Part shown: in pieces, positions 1 through 7,971 of the stretch | Layout of the letters: every line of letters begins with the position of its first letter | Position numbering within the stretch: the stretch's first letter is position 1 | NCBI RefSeq assembly: GCF_001997345.1 | Contig: NZ_CP019606.1 | Coordinates: 1,798,001-1,862,000 of the forward strand | From: Tessaracoccus aquimaris | Lineage (GTDB): Bacteria; Actinomycetota; Actinomycetes; Propionibacteriales; Propionibacteriaceae | Length of the DNA: 64,000 nucleotides | Direction: 5' to 3' | The notes under the pieces: generated by a model | Told to the model about the DNA's origin: nothing | Database searches by the model: none | Seen by the model: the letters and a program-made list of their open reading frames with translations, nothing else | Program-made: the position numbers and the translations under genes

Positions 1-1014
1 TGGCTGTCCGGTGCGGCGCTTGCCCGGCTGACCGGCACGGGTTCCGGGGTGATCGCGTCGCGACGGATCGTCCGCACGCCCCGCGCCGGGTTCCGCTCCG
101 TGGCGGGCCTCGTGGTGGCGACCTTCATCATCACGGTGTTCGCGTTCGCCACCTCGGCGCACGTCGGCGACGGCGACTTCACCTCGAAGCCGCTGATGCC
201 TGCCGACGCGGTCGCCGCGGCCGTGCACCCCGGCTCGGATCTCACACCGGGGGCCGCCGACGAGGCGCTGCGGAGGGTGCCGGGCGTGACGGCCGTCTAC
301 TTCACCTACACCGATGGCGAGGGCGTCTACCTCGACGGCGCCGCCGCGCGGGCGCTCACGGGCGGCGCCTTCACCGGCGACGTCGCGGAACTGGTGGGCG
401 GCGTGTACAGCCTCACCCCGGATCCGCCCGCGCTCAAGGAGGCCCACGTCGCGACGCTGGACGGCATGGCCGTCGGCGACATCGTGGTGCGCACCGACGC
501 CGAGCCGGACGCGATCGAGCGGGCCCGGACCGCGCTGCTCTCCCTGCACGGGGTCGACCGGTCGGTCGGCGCGTGGACCCGCGCCGAGTCGATGCACTTC
601 GCCGACAGCGACCTGGCCTCGCAGTTCACCGAGATCGGCCGCCTCGCGATCGTGATCGTCACGGGCCTCGCCGCCGCGGTGCTCACCGTCAGCACGATCG
701 CCGCCCTGTACGACCGCAAGCGGACCTTCGGCCTGCTGCAACTGATCGGCATGCCGTCGAACACGCTCCGCAGGGTGATCTCCTGGGAGACCCTCGCGCC
801 GCTGCTGAGCATCGTGGTGCCAGCCATCGCGCTCGGCTGGTTCACGGCGTACATGCTCATCACCACGCTGTCCGGCCGAACGATCGGCTGGCCCGACTCG
901 CTGCTGCTCATCTCGCTGGCCGCGACCGCCGTGATGGCCGTGATCGCCATCGCGATCGCCTCGCGGGTCGGCATCCGGCTCGCGCGCGCGTCCGAGAACA
1001 CCCATCAAGAATGA
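1..1014 (+). CDS. FtsX-type ABC transporter permease, C-terminal part (cut by window edge)
   Basis: The reading frame is open from base 1 with no stop before it, so the gene starts upstream of the window; the GTG at 49 is only an internal candidate. The visible part has a membrane segment near the start (about residues 35-52), a long extracytoplasmic region, then three hydrophobic segments in the last 130 residues. The stretch AALYDRKRTFGLLQLIGM is the typical FtsX/MacB signature just after a membrane helix. Such permeases pair with an ABC ATPase in lipoprotein release, peptide export or envelope signalling. The ATPase is not visible here and is probably upstream. The lipoprotein gene that follows after 20 bases may be co-transcribed. 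Confidence 0.85.
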   Translation, partial: WLSGAALARLTGTGSGVIASRRIVRTPRAGFRSVAGLVVATFIITVFAFATSAHVGDGDFTSKPLMPADAVAAAVHPGSDLTPGAADEALRRVPGVTAVYFTYTDGEGVYLDGAAARALTGGAFTGDVAELVGGVYSLTPDPPALKEAHVATLDGMAVGDIVVRTDAEPDAIERARTALLSLHGVDRSVGAWTRAESMHFADSDLASQFTEIGRLAIVIVTGLAAAVLTVSTIAALYDRKRTFGLLQLIGMPSNTLRRVISWETLAPLLSIVVPAIALGWFTAYMLITTLSGRTIGWPDSLLLISLAATAVMAVIAIAIASRVGIRLARASENTHQE

Positions 1015-1034
1015 CGACCAGAAGGACCCAACCC

Positions 1035-1469
1035 ATGACAACCAACAAGGCCCGAGCGGGCGCCGCCATCATCCTGTCCGCCCTCTTCCTGACCGCGCTG
1101 AGCGGCTGCGCCGCCGTCGACGACATGCTCCACAAGCAGGAGACCGCCACGTTCGCGGACAAGGCGGCCTTCGACGCGGGCGCCAAGACGGCCGCCGACT
1201 GGCTCCCCGCCGACTCGACGAACATCACGGAGCGGCGCTCCACCGAGAACGCCGGGATCGCCGTGATCCTGCTGACCTCGAAGTCGGAGCTTCCCGACAC
1301 CTGCAAGGACGCCGAGCGGCGCTCGGCCCCCACCCTCAACCTCGACGGCGCGCCCGACATCTACGACCCGAAGAACACCGCGGCGCACGTGTGCGGCGAC
1401 TGGACCGTGATGAAGTCCGACGGTGGCTGGTACGGCTGGACGCCGAACGTCGAGGACCAGGCCGGCTGA
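1035..1469 (+). CDS. Small secreted lipoprotein of unknown function
   Basis: 144 residues. It has a clear lipoprotein signal: a basic start (MTTNKARAG), a hydrophobic core and the lipobox LSGC with Cys near residue 26. After cleavage it should be anchored to the outer face of the membrane. The mature part holds two further cysteines (DTCKDAE and AHVCGDW) that could form a disulfide, and ends in a Trp-rich stretch (GGWYGWTPN). I do not recognise a family. It starts 20 bases after the permease stop, so a shared transcript and a role next to that transporter are plausible but unproven. The ATG at 1035 was chosen because it places the signal peptide correctly. Confidence 0.75.
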   Translation: MTTNKARAGAAIILSALFLTALSGCAAVDDMLHKQETATFADKAAFDAGAKTAADWLPADSTNITERRSTENAGIAVILLTSKSELPDTCKDAERRSAPTLNLDGAPDIYDPKNTAAHVCGDWTVMKSDGGWYGWTPNVEDQAG

Positions 1470-1471
1470 GC

Positions 1472-2224
1472 TCAGGCCAGTCGGTGGTGCACCCACACGT
1501 TGGGCTCGATGTAGACGGCGTAGTCGTGCTCGACGCTGCAGTGCACCGGTACGAGCGCCCCAGGCACGAGCACCGGGCCCGACGCGTCGAACGGCAGCCC
1601 CGTCCAGCCGCGCCACTGCGCGAGCGTTCCGGTGATGGCCATCGCGTGCGTCGAGACGCCGACGATCCTGCCGCCCGCCCTTGCGTGCACCCGCAGCCAC
1701 GGGTCTTCGGGCAGGCCGTCGGCCCGGACGCGGCGCGCGTAGTCGTGGATCGACTCGTCGGGTGCCAGGTGCTTCGCGCTCGGCCTCACCGGGGCCACCA
1801 GGTCGGCGAACCCGGCCTCTGCGGTCCTGCGCCGCATCTCGTCGAGCATCAGCGCGGAAAGGCCAGCGCGTTGGTGCGTGGTCGACACGGTGATCTCCAG
1901 GGCCGACACGAGGTTGGGCTCCCTGCCAAGTTGCCTGTCGATCGCGGCGCGGCGGATCACCCCGTCCCACCCGTCGCCGGGCAGCTCGCCGCGGGAGGGG
2001 TCACCCTCCCATGAGAACGGGACGCAGTATGCGCGTGCCACCGCACGGTCGGGCTCGGCGGCGTCGTAAGCAATCAGGCAGAACTGCGGGTGCACGGTGC
2101 GGGGGTCGCTGTAGTACAGCATCCCTGTCTCGTCCTCGTCCATGAACGCGGGCCACGGGTCGGTATCCGGGAACCCGGCGCGCAGGTCGGGACGCTCCGC
2201 CACAGAGGCGACGCGGATATCCAC
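1472..2224 (-). CDS. GNAT-family N-acetyltransferase-like protein
   Basis: 250 residues. The central part (VSTTHQRAGLSALMLDEMRR, about residues 110-130) resembles GNAT motif A, where the Q-R-x-x-G-x-A pattern binds the acetyl-CoA pyrophosphate; the preceding beta strand is ALEITV. The N-terminal portion (DTDPWPAFMDED) and the long C-terminal portion do not let me name a substrate. The gene lies 4 bases downstream of the aldo/keto reductase stop on the same strand, so the two are probably co-transcribed. The stop is two bases from the stop of the convergent lipoprotein gene. Confidence 0.65.
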   Translation of the reverse strand: MDIRVASVAERPDLRAGFPDTDPWPAFMDEDETGMLYYSDPRTVHPQFCLIAYDAAEPDRAVARAYCVPFSWEGDPSRGELPGDGWDGVIRRAAIDRQLGREPNLVSALEITVSTTHQRAGLSALMLDEMRRRTAEAGFADLVAPVRPSAKHLAPDESIHDYARRVRADGLPEDPWLRVHARAGGRIVGVSTHAMAITGTLAQWRGWTGLPFDASGPVLVPGALVPVHCSVEHDYAVYIEPNVWVHHRLA

Positions 2225-2228
2225 GATC

Positions 2229-3041
2229 TCAGTTCCTGTCGTCGGGGTGCGTTCCGGTGCGCTCGCCCGTCTCGAGGCCCGCGATCGCGGCCATGTCGGC
2301 GTCGGTCAGTTCGAAGCCGTAGACGTCGAGGTTCTCGCGGAGCCGCTCCGGGTTGGTCGACTTGGGGATCAGCGCGCCGCCGAGTTGCAGGTGCCAGCGG
2401 ATGATCACCTGCGCGGGCGAGACGCCGACCCGGTCGGCGATCTGTCCGATCGTCGGATCGGCGAGCAGCCTGCCCCTGCCGAGCGGGCTCCACGCCTGCG
2501 TGATGATGTCGTTGGCGTCGTGGAACGCGCGCAGGTCGTGCTGCGGCAGCCACGGGTGCGACTCAACCTGGTTGACGGCTGGCACCACCCCCGTCTCGTC
2601 GATGAGCCGCTCGAGGTGGGGCTGCGCGAAGTTCGACACGCCGATGGTGCGGACCCGTCCCTGGTCGCGCAACTCGACGAGGGTGCGCCACACGTCGACG
2701 TACTGGTTCCGCTTGGGGCGCGGCCAGTGGATCATGTACACGTCGATGGAGGTGCCGAGCGCTGACTCCGAGGCGTCGAAGGCGCGCAGCACCGCGTCGC
2801 GGTCCTGGCTCTCCTCGCCCCAGAACTTTGAGGTGACGGTGAGCAGGTCGCGGTCGACGCGGCGCAGCCCCTCCCCCACCTCGGACTCGTTGTGGTAGAA
2901 CTCGGCGCCGTCGACCAACCGGTAGCCCGCCTCGAATCCGGCGACGACCACCTCGCCCGTCACCTCGGGCGCCACCTTGTACAGGCCGAAGCCGAGGGCT
3001 GGGAGGTCGCTGCCGTCGTTGAGCCTCAGGTCTTTGTGCAT
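2229..3041 (-). CDS. Aldo/keto reductase
   Basis: 270 residues, the usual length for NADPH-dependent 2,5-diketo-gluconate-reductase-like enzymes (AKR5 type). The catalytic tetrad is visible: Asp and Tyr in RLVDGAEFYHNE, Lys in LTVTSKFWG and His in DVYMIHWPRP. Family signatures IGVSNF and the nucleotide-binding IPKSTNPERLRENL, with the Lys and Arg that contact NADPH phosphate, are also present. It probably reduces carbonyls of small aldehydes or keto-acids. The substrate cannot be read from sequence. It is the first gene of a likely two-gene unit with the downstream acetyltransferase. Confidence 0.9.
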   Translation of the reverse strand: MHKDLRLNDGSDLPALGFGLYKVAPEVTGEVVVAGFEAGYRLVDGAEFYHNESEVGEGLRRVDRDLLTVTSKFWGEESQDRDAVLRAFDASESALGTSIDVYMIHWPRPKRNQYVDVWRTLVELRDQGRVRTIGVSNFAQPHLERLIDETGVVPAVNQVESHPWLPQHDLRAFHDANDIITQAWSPLGRGRLLADPTIGQIADRVGVSPAQVIIRWHLQLGGALIPKSTNPERLRENLDVYGFELTDADMAAIAGLETGERTGTHPDDRN

Positions 3042-3100
3042 GCCCCGATTCTGCCAGGCAGCACGCCCGCGTTGTCGGTGCCCGCGGATAGGTTGATCAC

Positions 3101-4240
3101 ATGTATCGCACCCTTGCCGTCGCCGGCTACCGGTCGCTGCGCGACGTCGCCATCTCGCTCGGCCGGGTCACGGTCGTCACCGGCCCGAACGGCTCGGGCA
3201 AGTCGAGCCTTTACCGATCGCTGCGGTTGCTCGCAGGCTGCGCGCTGGGCGACGCGATCGGCTCGCTCGCGCGCGAGGGCGGCCTCGAGTCGGTGCTATG
3301 GGCGGGTCCGGAGTCGCTGAAGGGGGCCCGCCGGCTCGGCATGACGCAGGGCACGGCGCGCAAGAACCCGATCTCGCTCAGGCTTGGCATCGGGGCCGAC
3401 GGCTTCTCCTATCTGATCGACCTCGGGCTGCCGATCCCCTCGCATTCCGCGTTCTGCCGCGACCCCGAGATCAAGCGCGAGGCGCTGTGGGCCGGCCCGA
3501 TCATGCGCGCGGGCACCATGATCGCCAGGCGCAAGGGGCCGCGGATCGAGGTCCGCGACGAGGCGTGGGAGGAGTTGGGCTTCCAGTTGCCGACGCACGC
3601 GTCGATGCTCAGCGACGTGCCGGAGGCGCGGGCGCTCAGAGACGACCTCGCCGCCTGGCGCTTCTACGACGCGATGCGCACCGACGCCGACGCCCCGGCC
3701 CGCCAACCCCGGGTCGGCACCAGGACCTTCGCGATGTCCTCCGACGGCTCCGACGTCGCCGCCGCGCTGCAGACCATCATCGAGCGCGGCAAGCATCCGG
3801 TTGAGAGCCACGTCGCCGACGCGTTCCCCGGCAGCGACCTCGGCGTCCGGGTCTCCGACGGCCTGTTCGACATCGCCATGGGACAGGAGGGCATGCTCCG
3901 TCCGCTCGGGGCGGCGGAACTCTCCGACGGGACGCTGCGCTACCTGATGTGGCTGGCCGCGCTGCTCGCGCCGGTCAGACCGCCCCTGATGGCGATCAAC
4001 GAGCCGGAGAACAGCCTGCATCCCTCACTGATCGCGCCGCTCGGCCGGCTGATCGCGTCGGCCTCGGCCGACACGCAGATCGTGGTGGTGACGCACTCGC
4101 AGGGCCTTGTCGACTCGCTGACCGAGGCCCTCGACGAGGACGACCTGACGCTCGTCGAGTTGGGGAAGGACACCGGCGAGACGGTGATCGAGGGCCAGGG
4201 GCTGCTCAGCCGCCCGACGTGGGAGTGGGGCCGCCGCTAG
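3101..4240 (+). CDS. AAA family ATPase (RecF/SMC-like, single-protein type)
   Basis: 379 residues. Walker A is GPNGSGKSS at about residues 28-36, an ABC-like signature AELSDGTLRYL lies near 275, Walker B is LMAINEPENSLHP, and a switch histidine sits in VVVTHSQGL. This is the layout of ABC-type ATPases related to RecF and OLD. There is no TOPRIM nuclease domain and no obvious coiled coil. Stand-alone proteins of this type are common and mostly uncharacterised; some are parts of defence systems. No toxin or nuclease partner is next to it, so I do not assign a defence role. Its stop codon overlaps the stop of the convergent RDD gene (CTAG). Confidence 0.8.
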   Translation: MYRTLAVAGYRSLRDVAISLGRVTVVTGPNGSGKSSLYRSLRLLAGCALGDAIGSLAREGGLESVLWAGPESLKGARRLGMTQGTARKNPISLRLGIGADGFSYLIDLGLPIPSHSAFCRDPEIKREALWAGPIMRAGTMIARRKGPRIEVRDEAWEELGFQLPTHASMLSDVPEARALRDDLAAWRFYDAMRTDADAPARQPRVGTRTFAMSSDGSDVAAALQTIIERGKHPVESHVADAFPGSDLGVRVSDGLFDIAMGQEGMLRPLGAAELSDGTLRYLMWLAALLAPVRPPLMAINEPENSLHPSLIAPLGRLIASASADTQIVVVTHSQGLVDSLTEALDEDDLTLVELGKDTGETVIEGQGLLSRPTWEWGRR

Positions 4241-4680
4241 GCGGTCTCGACGGCGCGGCGCCGAGCCACCACGACCGTGCCGAGCAGCAGGTCGGTCAGC
4301 GCGCGGCGATCGGGGCCGACCACCAGGGCCGGGATCACCAGGCACTTCAGCGCGGTGCGCGCGAAGGGCCGCCACCAGCCGAGCGGCTCGCCGTTGAGGC
4401 GAACGATGCCGATCCGGGCGATCAGTTGCCCGAACGAGCCGCCCGTAAGCGCGGTCAGGATGCTCGCCTCGACGAAGTAGACGGTCAGGATCATGAACGA
4501 CTTCCAGCCCGAGCCCGTGACGACCTCCATGCCGAACAGCGCGATCGCGACGATCATGCTCGCAGCCCAGTCGCCGATCATCGCGGCGACGCGGGCCCTC
4601 CAGGATGCAAGCGAGCCCGGCCCCGATTCCGGCAGGCCGATGTTCTGGCCCGGGTACTTCTGCTCTTCGGTGCTCGCCAC
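4237..4680 (-). CDS. RDD family membrane protein
   Basis: 147 residues. The start shows the RDD-family motif RARVAAMIGDWAASMIVAIALF, where the Arg and the Asp in the first membrane segment mark the family. Two more hydrophobic segments follow, and IARIGIVRLNGEPLGWWRPFART matches the conserved second half. RDD proteins are small inner-membrane proteins, some linked to cation/proton exchange; the function here is unknown. Proline and charged residues at the N-terminus (GQNIGLPESGPGS) form a short cytoplasmic lead. Confidence 0.8.
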   Translation of the reverse strand: MASTEEQKYPGQNIGLPESGPGSLASWRARVAAMIGDWAASMIVAIALFGMEVVTGSGWKSFMILTVYFVEASILTALTGGSFGQLIARIGIVRLNGEPLGWWRPFARTALKCLVIPALVVGPDRRALTDLLLGTVVVARRRAVETA

Positions 4681-4791
4681 GCCCGCAGCCTAGCAGCGCG
4701 GCCCCGGCGTCCCCCGGCGTCGATTCCGCCGTCAGTGAACCGTCAGCCTTCGATGGGGCTCGCCCGGCTCGGGTGTGCCAGGGTAGGGGCC

Positions 4792-4860
4792 ATGGACATC
4801 TTCTTCGCCCGCCGCTGGGTCGACCTGCGGCTTCAGGCCAGCGCGATGTGTCTGGGCTGA
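4792..4860 (+). CDS. Putative cysteine-responsive leader peptide (22 aa)
   Basis: Too short for ordinary gene calling. Bases 4792-4860 encode a 22-residue peptide with the pattern RRWVDLRLQASAMC near its end, followed by Leu-Gly and TGA. Actinobacteria carry many 20-30 residue leader peptides with R-R-x-[VI]-D-L, a Ser/Ala stretch and a Cys close to the stop, placed just upstream of sulfur and cysteine uptake or assimilation genes. Ribosome stalling at the Cys codon is thought to sense Cys-tRNA. The next gene, 38 bases on, is a DAACS symporter, the class that includes cystine carriers, which fits. A possible -10-like element (TAGGGG, 4784-4789) lies close to the ATG, so the leader may be leaderless. 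The match is to a remembered motif and has not been tested by search. Confidence 0.65.
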   Translation: MDIFFARRWVDLRLQASAMCLG

Positions 4861-4898
4861 CCGCCCTCCACACGTCCCTCGAAGAAAGAACTCTCTCC

Positions 4899-6274
4899 AT
4901 GTCCAACGCAACTCTTGATCCTGCCGTCACGCCCGAAAGCGACGAACGGCGTCCCCCAAGGCCAAGCCCTTCTACACCCAACTCGGCTTCCAGATCGTCG
5001 TCGGCCTGATCGCGGGCCTGGTGCTCGGATTCGCGGCCATCGCGATCGGGCCCGAGAACCAGGTCGAGAACCCCAACTGGCTCACCACGCTTCTCACCGA
5101 GGTCGGCCGCGGCTACGTGTCGCTGCTCACCGTGCTCGTCATCCCGCTCGTCGTGACTGCGGTGATCTCATCGGTGGCCCGGCTGCGCGAGGTCGCCAAC
5201 GCGGCCCGGCTCGCCGTCCAGACGCTGCTCTGGTTCGCGCTGACCGCGCTCGCCTCCGTCGTCGTCGGGATCGTCGCGGGCCTCGTGACCAAGCCTTGGC
5301 TGACCGCGGGCGTCTCGGCCGACACGGCCGCCGAGCCCGGCAAGGTCGGCGAATGGACCGCGTTCCTGACCGGCCTGATCCCCTCGAACATCTTCGGGCT
5401 GGGCGTCAAGGTGACCCAGACCGACGCGGGCGTCACCGCCTCCCCCAGCTTCTCGATCCTGCAGATCCTGCTGATCTCCATCGCGCTCGGCGTCGCGGCA
5501 CTGAAGGTCGGCCCGAAGGCCGACACCTTCGTCGCGTTCGCCGAGTCGGCGCTCGCGGTCGTGCAGAAGGTGCTGTGGTGGATCATCCGCCTCGCCCCCA
5601 TCGGCACCGCCGCTCTGATCGGCAAGGCCATCGTCACCTACGGCTGGAGCTCCCTCGCCTCGCTGGGCACCTTCGTGCTCGCGCTGTACGCCTCGCTGCT
5701 CGTGGTGTGGCTCGTGGTGTACCCGCTGGTGCTGAAGCTCAACGGCCTGAGCGTCAGGCAGTTCTACCGCAACGTGTGGCCCGTGATCTCGCTCGGCTTC
5801 GTCACCCGCTCCTCGATGGGCGTGATGCCCGTCACGCAGCAGGTCACCGAGCGGAACCTGGGCGTGCCCCGCGGCTACGCGTCGTTCGCCGTCCCGCTGG
5901 GCGCGACCACCAAGATGGACGGCTGCGCCGCGATCTTCCCCGCGCTCGCGGCGATCTTCATCGCGCAGTTCTACGGCATCGAACTCAACGTGACGCACTA
6001 CCTGCTGATCGCCTTCGTCGCAGTGATCGGCTCTGCGGCCACCGCGGGCACCACCGGCGCGACCGTGATGCTGACGCTCACGCTGTCGACGCTGGGCCTG
6101 CCGCTGGCGGGTGTCGGGCTGCTGCTTGCGGTCGAGCCCATCGTCGACATGGGTCGCACCGCGCTCAACGTGACCGGCCAGGCCCTGGTGCCAGCCATCG
6201 TCGCCAAGCGTGAGGGGATCCTCGACAAGGCCGCCTACGACGCGAAGCCGAGCTTCACCGGCGTCGCTGTCTGA
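4899..6274 (+). CDS. Dicarboxylate/amino acid:cation symporter (DAACS), cystine a likely substrate; frameshifted
   Basis: The ATG at 4899 opens [18 protein letters not shown], but the transporter body ([16 protein letters not shown] onward) is in another frame. Adding one C to the CCCCC run at 4953-4957 joins them into a 458-residue protein. Without repair the first start in the transporter frame is the GTG at 5021, which would cut into the first helix. About eight hydrophobic segments and two re-entrant signatures are visible: [12 protein letters not shown] and the later [27 protein letters not shown] is the DAACS core with substrate and cation sites. A leader peptide of the cysteine type lies just upstream, so cystine uptake is a fair inference; C4-dicarboxylates or glutamate are alternatives. 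Confidence 0.85.
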
Positions 6275-6288
6275 CGCATCGACATCGG

Positions 6289-6326
6289 CCCCGCCGCCCC
6301 GATCCGGGCGGCGGGGTCCTTTGTTT
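6289..6326 (+). terminator. Intrinsic terminator after the symporter
   Basis: Arms CCCCGCCGCCC (6289-6299) and GGGCGGCGGGG (6306-6316) form a perfect 11-bp stem with a 6-base loop, followed by the T-rich tail TCCTTTGTTT. It separates the symporter from glnA. Confidence 0.85.
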
Positions 6327-6435
6327 CCTGATCGGCACCGCGTGTAACGCGCCTGAAACGAAGGCGCAACTGCGGGGCAACGACCCCCGGCTAGGTTGTG
6401 CACAAGAACACACCACCTATGGAGGGTCACCGACA

Positions 6436-7857
6436 ATGTTCAAAGGCGCAGACGATCTCCTGGCCTACATCAAGGAGGAGGGCATCGAGACCATCGACGT
6501 CCGCTTCTGCGACCTGCCGGGCGTGATGCAGCACTTCACCGTCCCCGCAAAGGCCTTCGGCCCTGAGGTCTTCGAGGACGGGTTCGGGTTCGACGGATCC
6601 TCGATCACCGGGTTCCAGAAGATCCACGAGTCGGACATGTCGCTGTTCCCTGACCCGACGACGGCCTATCTCGACCCGTTCCGCAAGTCGAAGACCCTCA
6701 ACGTGAACTTCTTCGTGCACGACCCGCTGACCAAGGAGCCGTACTCGCGCGATCCGCGCAACATCGCCCGCAAGGCGATGTCGTACCTGAGCTCCACCGG
6801 GATCGGCGACACCGCATACTTCGCCCCCGAGGCCGAGTTCTACGTCTTCGACGACATCCGCTTCGACACCTCCGCGAACGCTTCGTACTACCACATCGAT
6901 TCCGAGGCGGGCGCCTGGAACAGCGGTCGCGTGGAGGACGGCGGCAACCGCGGCTACAAGGTCAAGTACAAGGGCGGCTACTTCCCGGTCGCACCCGTCG
7001 ACCACTTCGGCGACCTGCGTGACGACATCGTCCGCCACATGGAGAACGCCGGCCTCGAGGTCGAGCGCGCCCACCACGAGGTCGGCACCGCAGGCCAGGC
7101 CGAGATCAACTGGCGCTTCGACGAGCTGCTCAAGGCCGCCGACGACGTCATGAAGTTCAAGTACCTCGTCAAGAACACGGCCTGGGAGGCGGGCAAGACC
7201 GCCACGTTCATGCCGAAGCCGATCTTCGGCGACAACGGCTCCGGCATGCACTGCCACCAGTCGATCTGGAACGACGGTGAGCCCCTGTTCTACGACGAGA
7301 ACGGCTACGCCGGGCTCTCCGACATGGCCCGCTTCTACATCGGCGGCCTGCTGAAGCACGCCCCCGCGCTGCTGGCCTTCACCAACCCGTCGGTGAACTC
7401 CTTCCACCGCCTGGTGCCCGGCTTCGAGGCGCCCGTGAACCTGGTGTACTCGCAGCGCAACCGCTCCGCCTGCATCCGCATCCCGATCACGGGTTCGAAC
7501 CCGAAGGCCAAGCGCATCGAGTTCCGCTGCCCTGACCCGTCGTCGAACCCATACCTGGCGTTCGCGGCGATGCTGCTCGCAGGCATCGACGGCATCCAGA
7601 ACCGGATCGAGCCGATGGCGCCGATCGACAAGGACCTGTACGAGCTGCCCCCGGACGAGCACGCCGAGGTCCCGACGGTGCCAGGCAACCTGGGCGCGGT
7701 GCTCGACGCCCTGGAGGCCGACCACGAGTTCCTGCTCGTCGGTGATGTCTTCACGCCCGACCTGATCGAGACGTGGATCGACCTGAAGCGCGCCGAGATC
7801 CAGGCGATCGCGATGCGCCCGCACCCCTACGAGTTCGAGCTGTACTACGCGATCTGA
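6436..7857 (+). CDS. glnA: Type I glutamine synthetase
   Basis: 473 residues, the standard length of GS-I beta. It makes glutamine from glutamate, ammonia and ATP in a cytoplasmic dodecamer. Visible signatures: the N-terminal DGSSITGF loop, EAEFYVFD metal-binding glutamates, [22 protein letters not shown], and [10 protein letters not shown] containing the adenylylation tyrosine (Tyr402). That tyrosine is the target of GlnE, whose gene lies about 9 kb away in this window. The start has a good ribosome site (GGAGGG, about 8 bases upstream). The 160 bases upstream hold the preceding terminator and presumably the promoter. A second, shorter GS-like gene is at 20163-21488. Confidence 0.97.
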   Translation: MFKGADDLLAYIKEEGIETIDVRFCDLPGVMQHFTVPAKAFGPEVFEDGFGFDGSSITGFQKIHESDMSLFPDPTTAYLDPFRKSKTLNVNFFVHDPLTKEPYSRDPRNIARKAMSYLSSTGIGDTAYFAPEAEFYVFDDIRFDTSANASYYHIDSEAGAWNSGRVEDGGNRGYKVKYKGGYFPVAPVDHFGDLRDDIVRHMENAGLEVERAHHEVGTAGQAEINWRFDELLKAADDVMKFKYLVKNTAWEAGKTATFMPKPIFGDNGSGMHCHQSIWNDGEPLFYDENGYAGLSDMARFYIGGLLKHAPALLAFTNPSVNSFHRLVPGFEAPVNLVYSQRNRSACIRIPITGSNPKAKRIEFRCPDPSSNPYLAFAAMLLAGIDGIQNRIEPMAPIDKDLYELPPDEHAEVPTVPGNLGAVLDALEADHEFLLVGDVFTPDLIETWIDLKRAEIQAIAMRPHPYEFELYYAI

Positions 7858-7877
7858 GCCACGCTCAATCCCGACTA

Positions 7878-7907
7878 AGGAGCCCCGGCCGACTGGCCGG
7901 GGCTCCT
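7878..7907 (+). terminator. Strong hairpin terminator after glnA
   Basis: A perfect 13-bp stem AGGAGCCCCGGCC / GGCCGGGGCTCCT with loop GACT. There is no U-run after it, as is common for high-GC actinobacterial terminators. Confidence 0.8.
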
Positions 7908-7971
7908 GCGCGTCACTGCGGGTTTTGGGACCGACGCACCGTAGGGGTGGCGTCCGACTACGCTCTCCGAG

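Noticed and set aside
3101..4240. AAA ATPase as part of an anti-phage system
   Set aside because: There is no nuclease, toxin or reverse-transcriptase partner beside it; neighbours are housekeeping-like genes.
4953..4957. Programmed frameshifting or phase variation as explanation for the symporter break
   Set aside because: The same kind of break occurs in seven unrelated genes including sodA and an EF-G factor. Runs of four to six C/G are too short for typical phase variation, and no slippery heptamer or downstream structure is evident.
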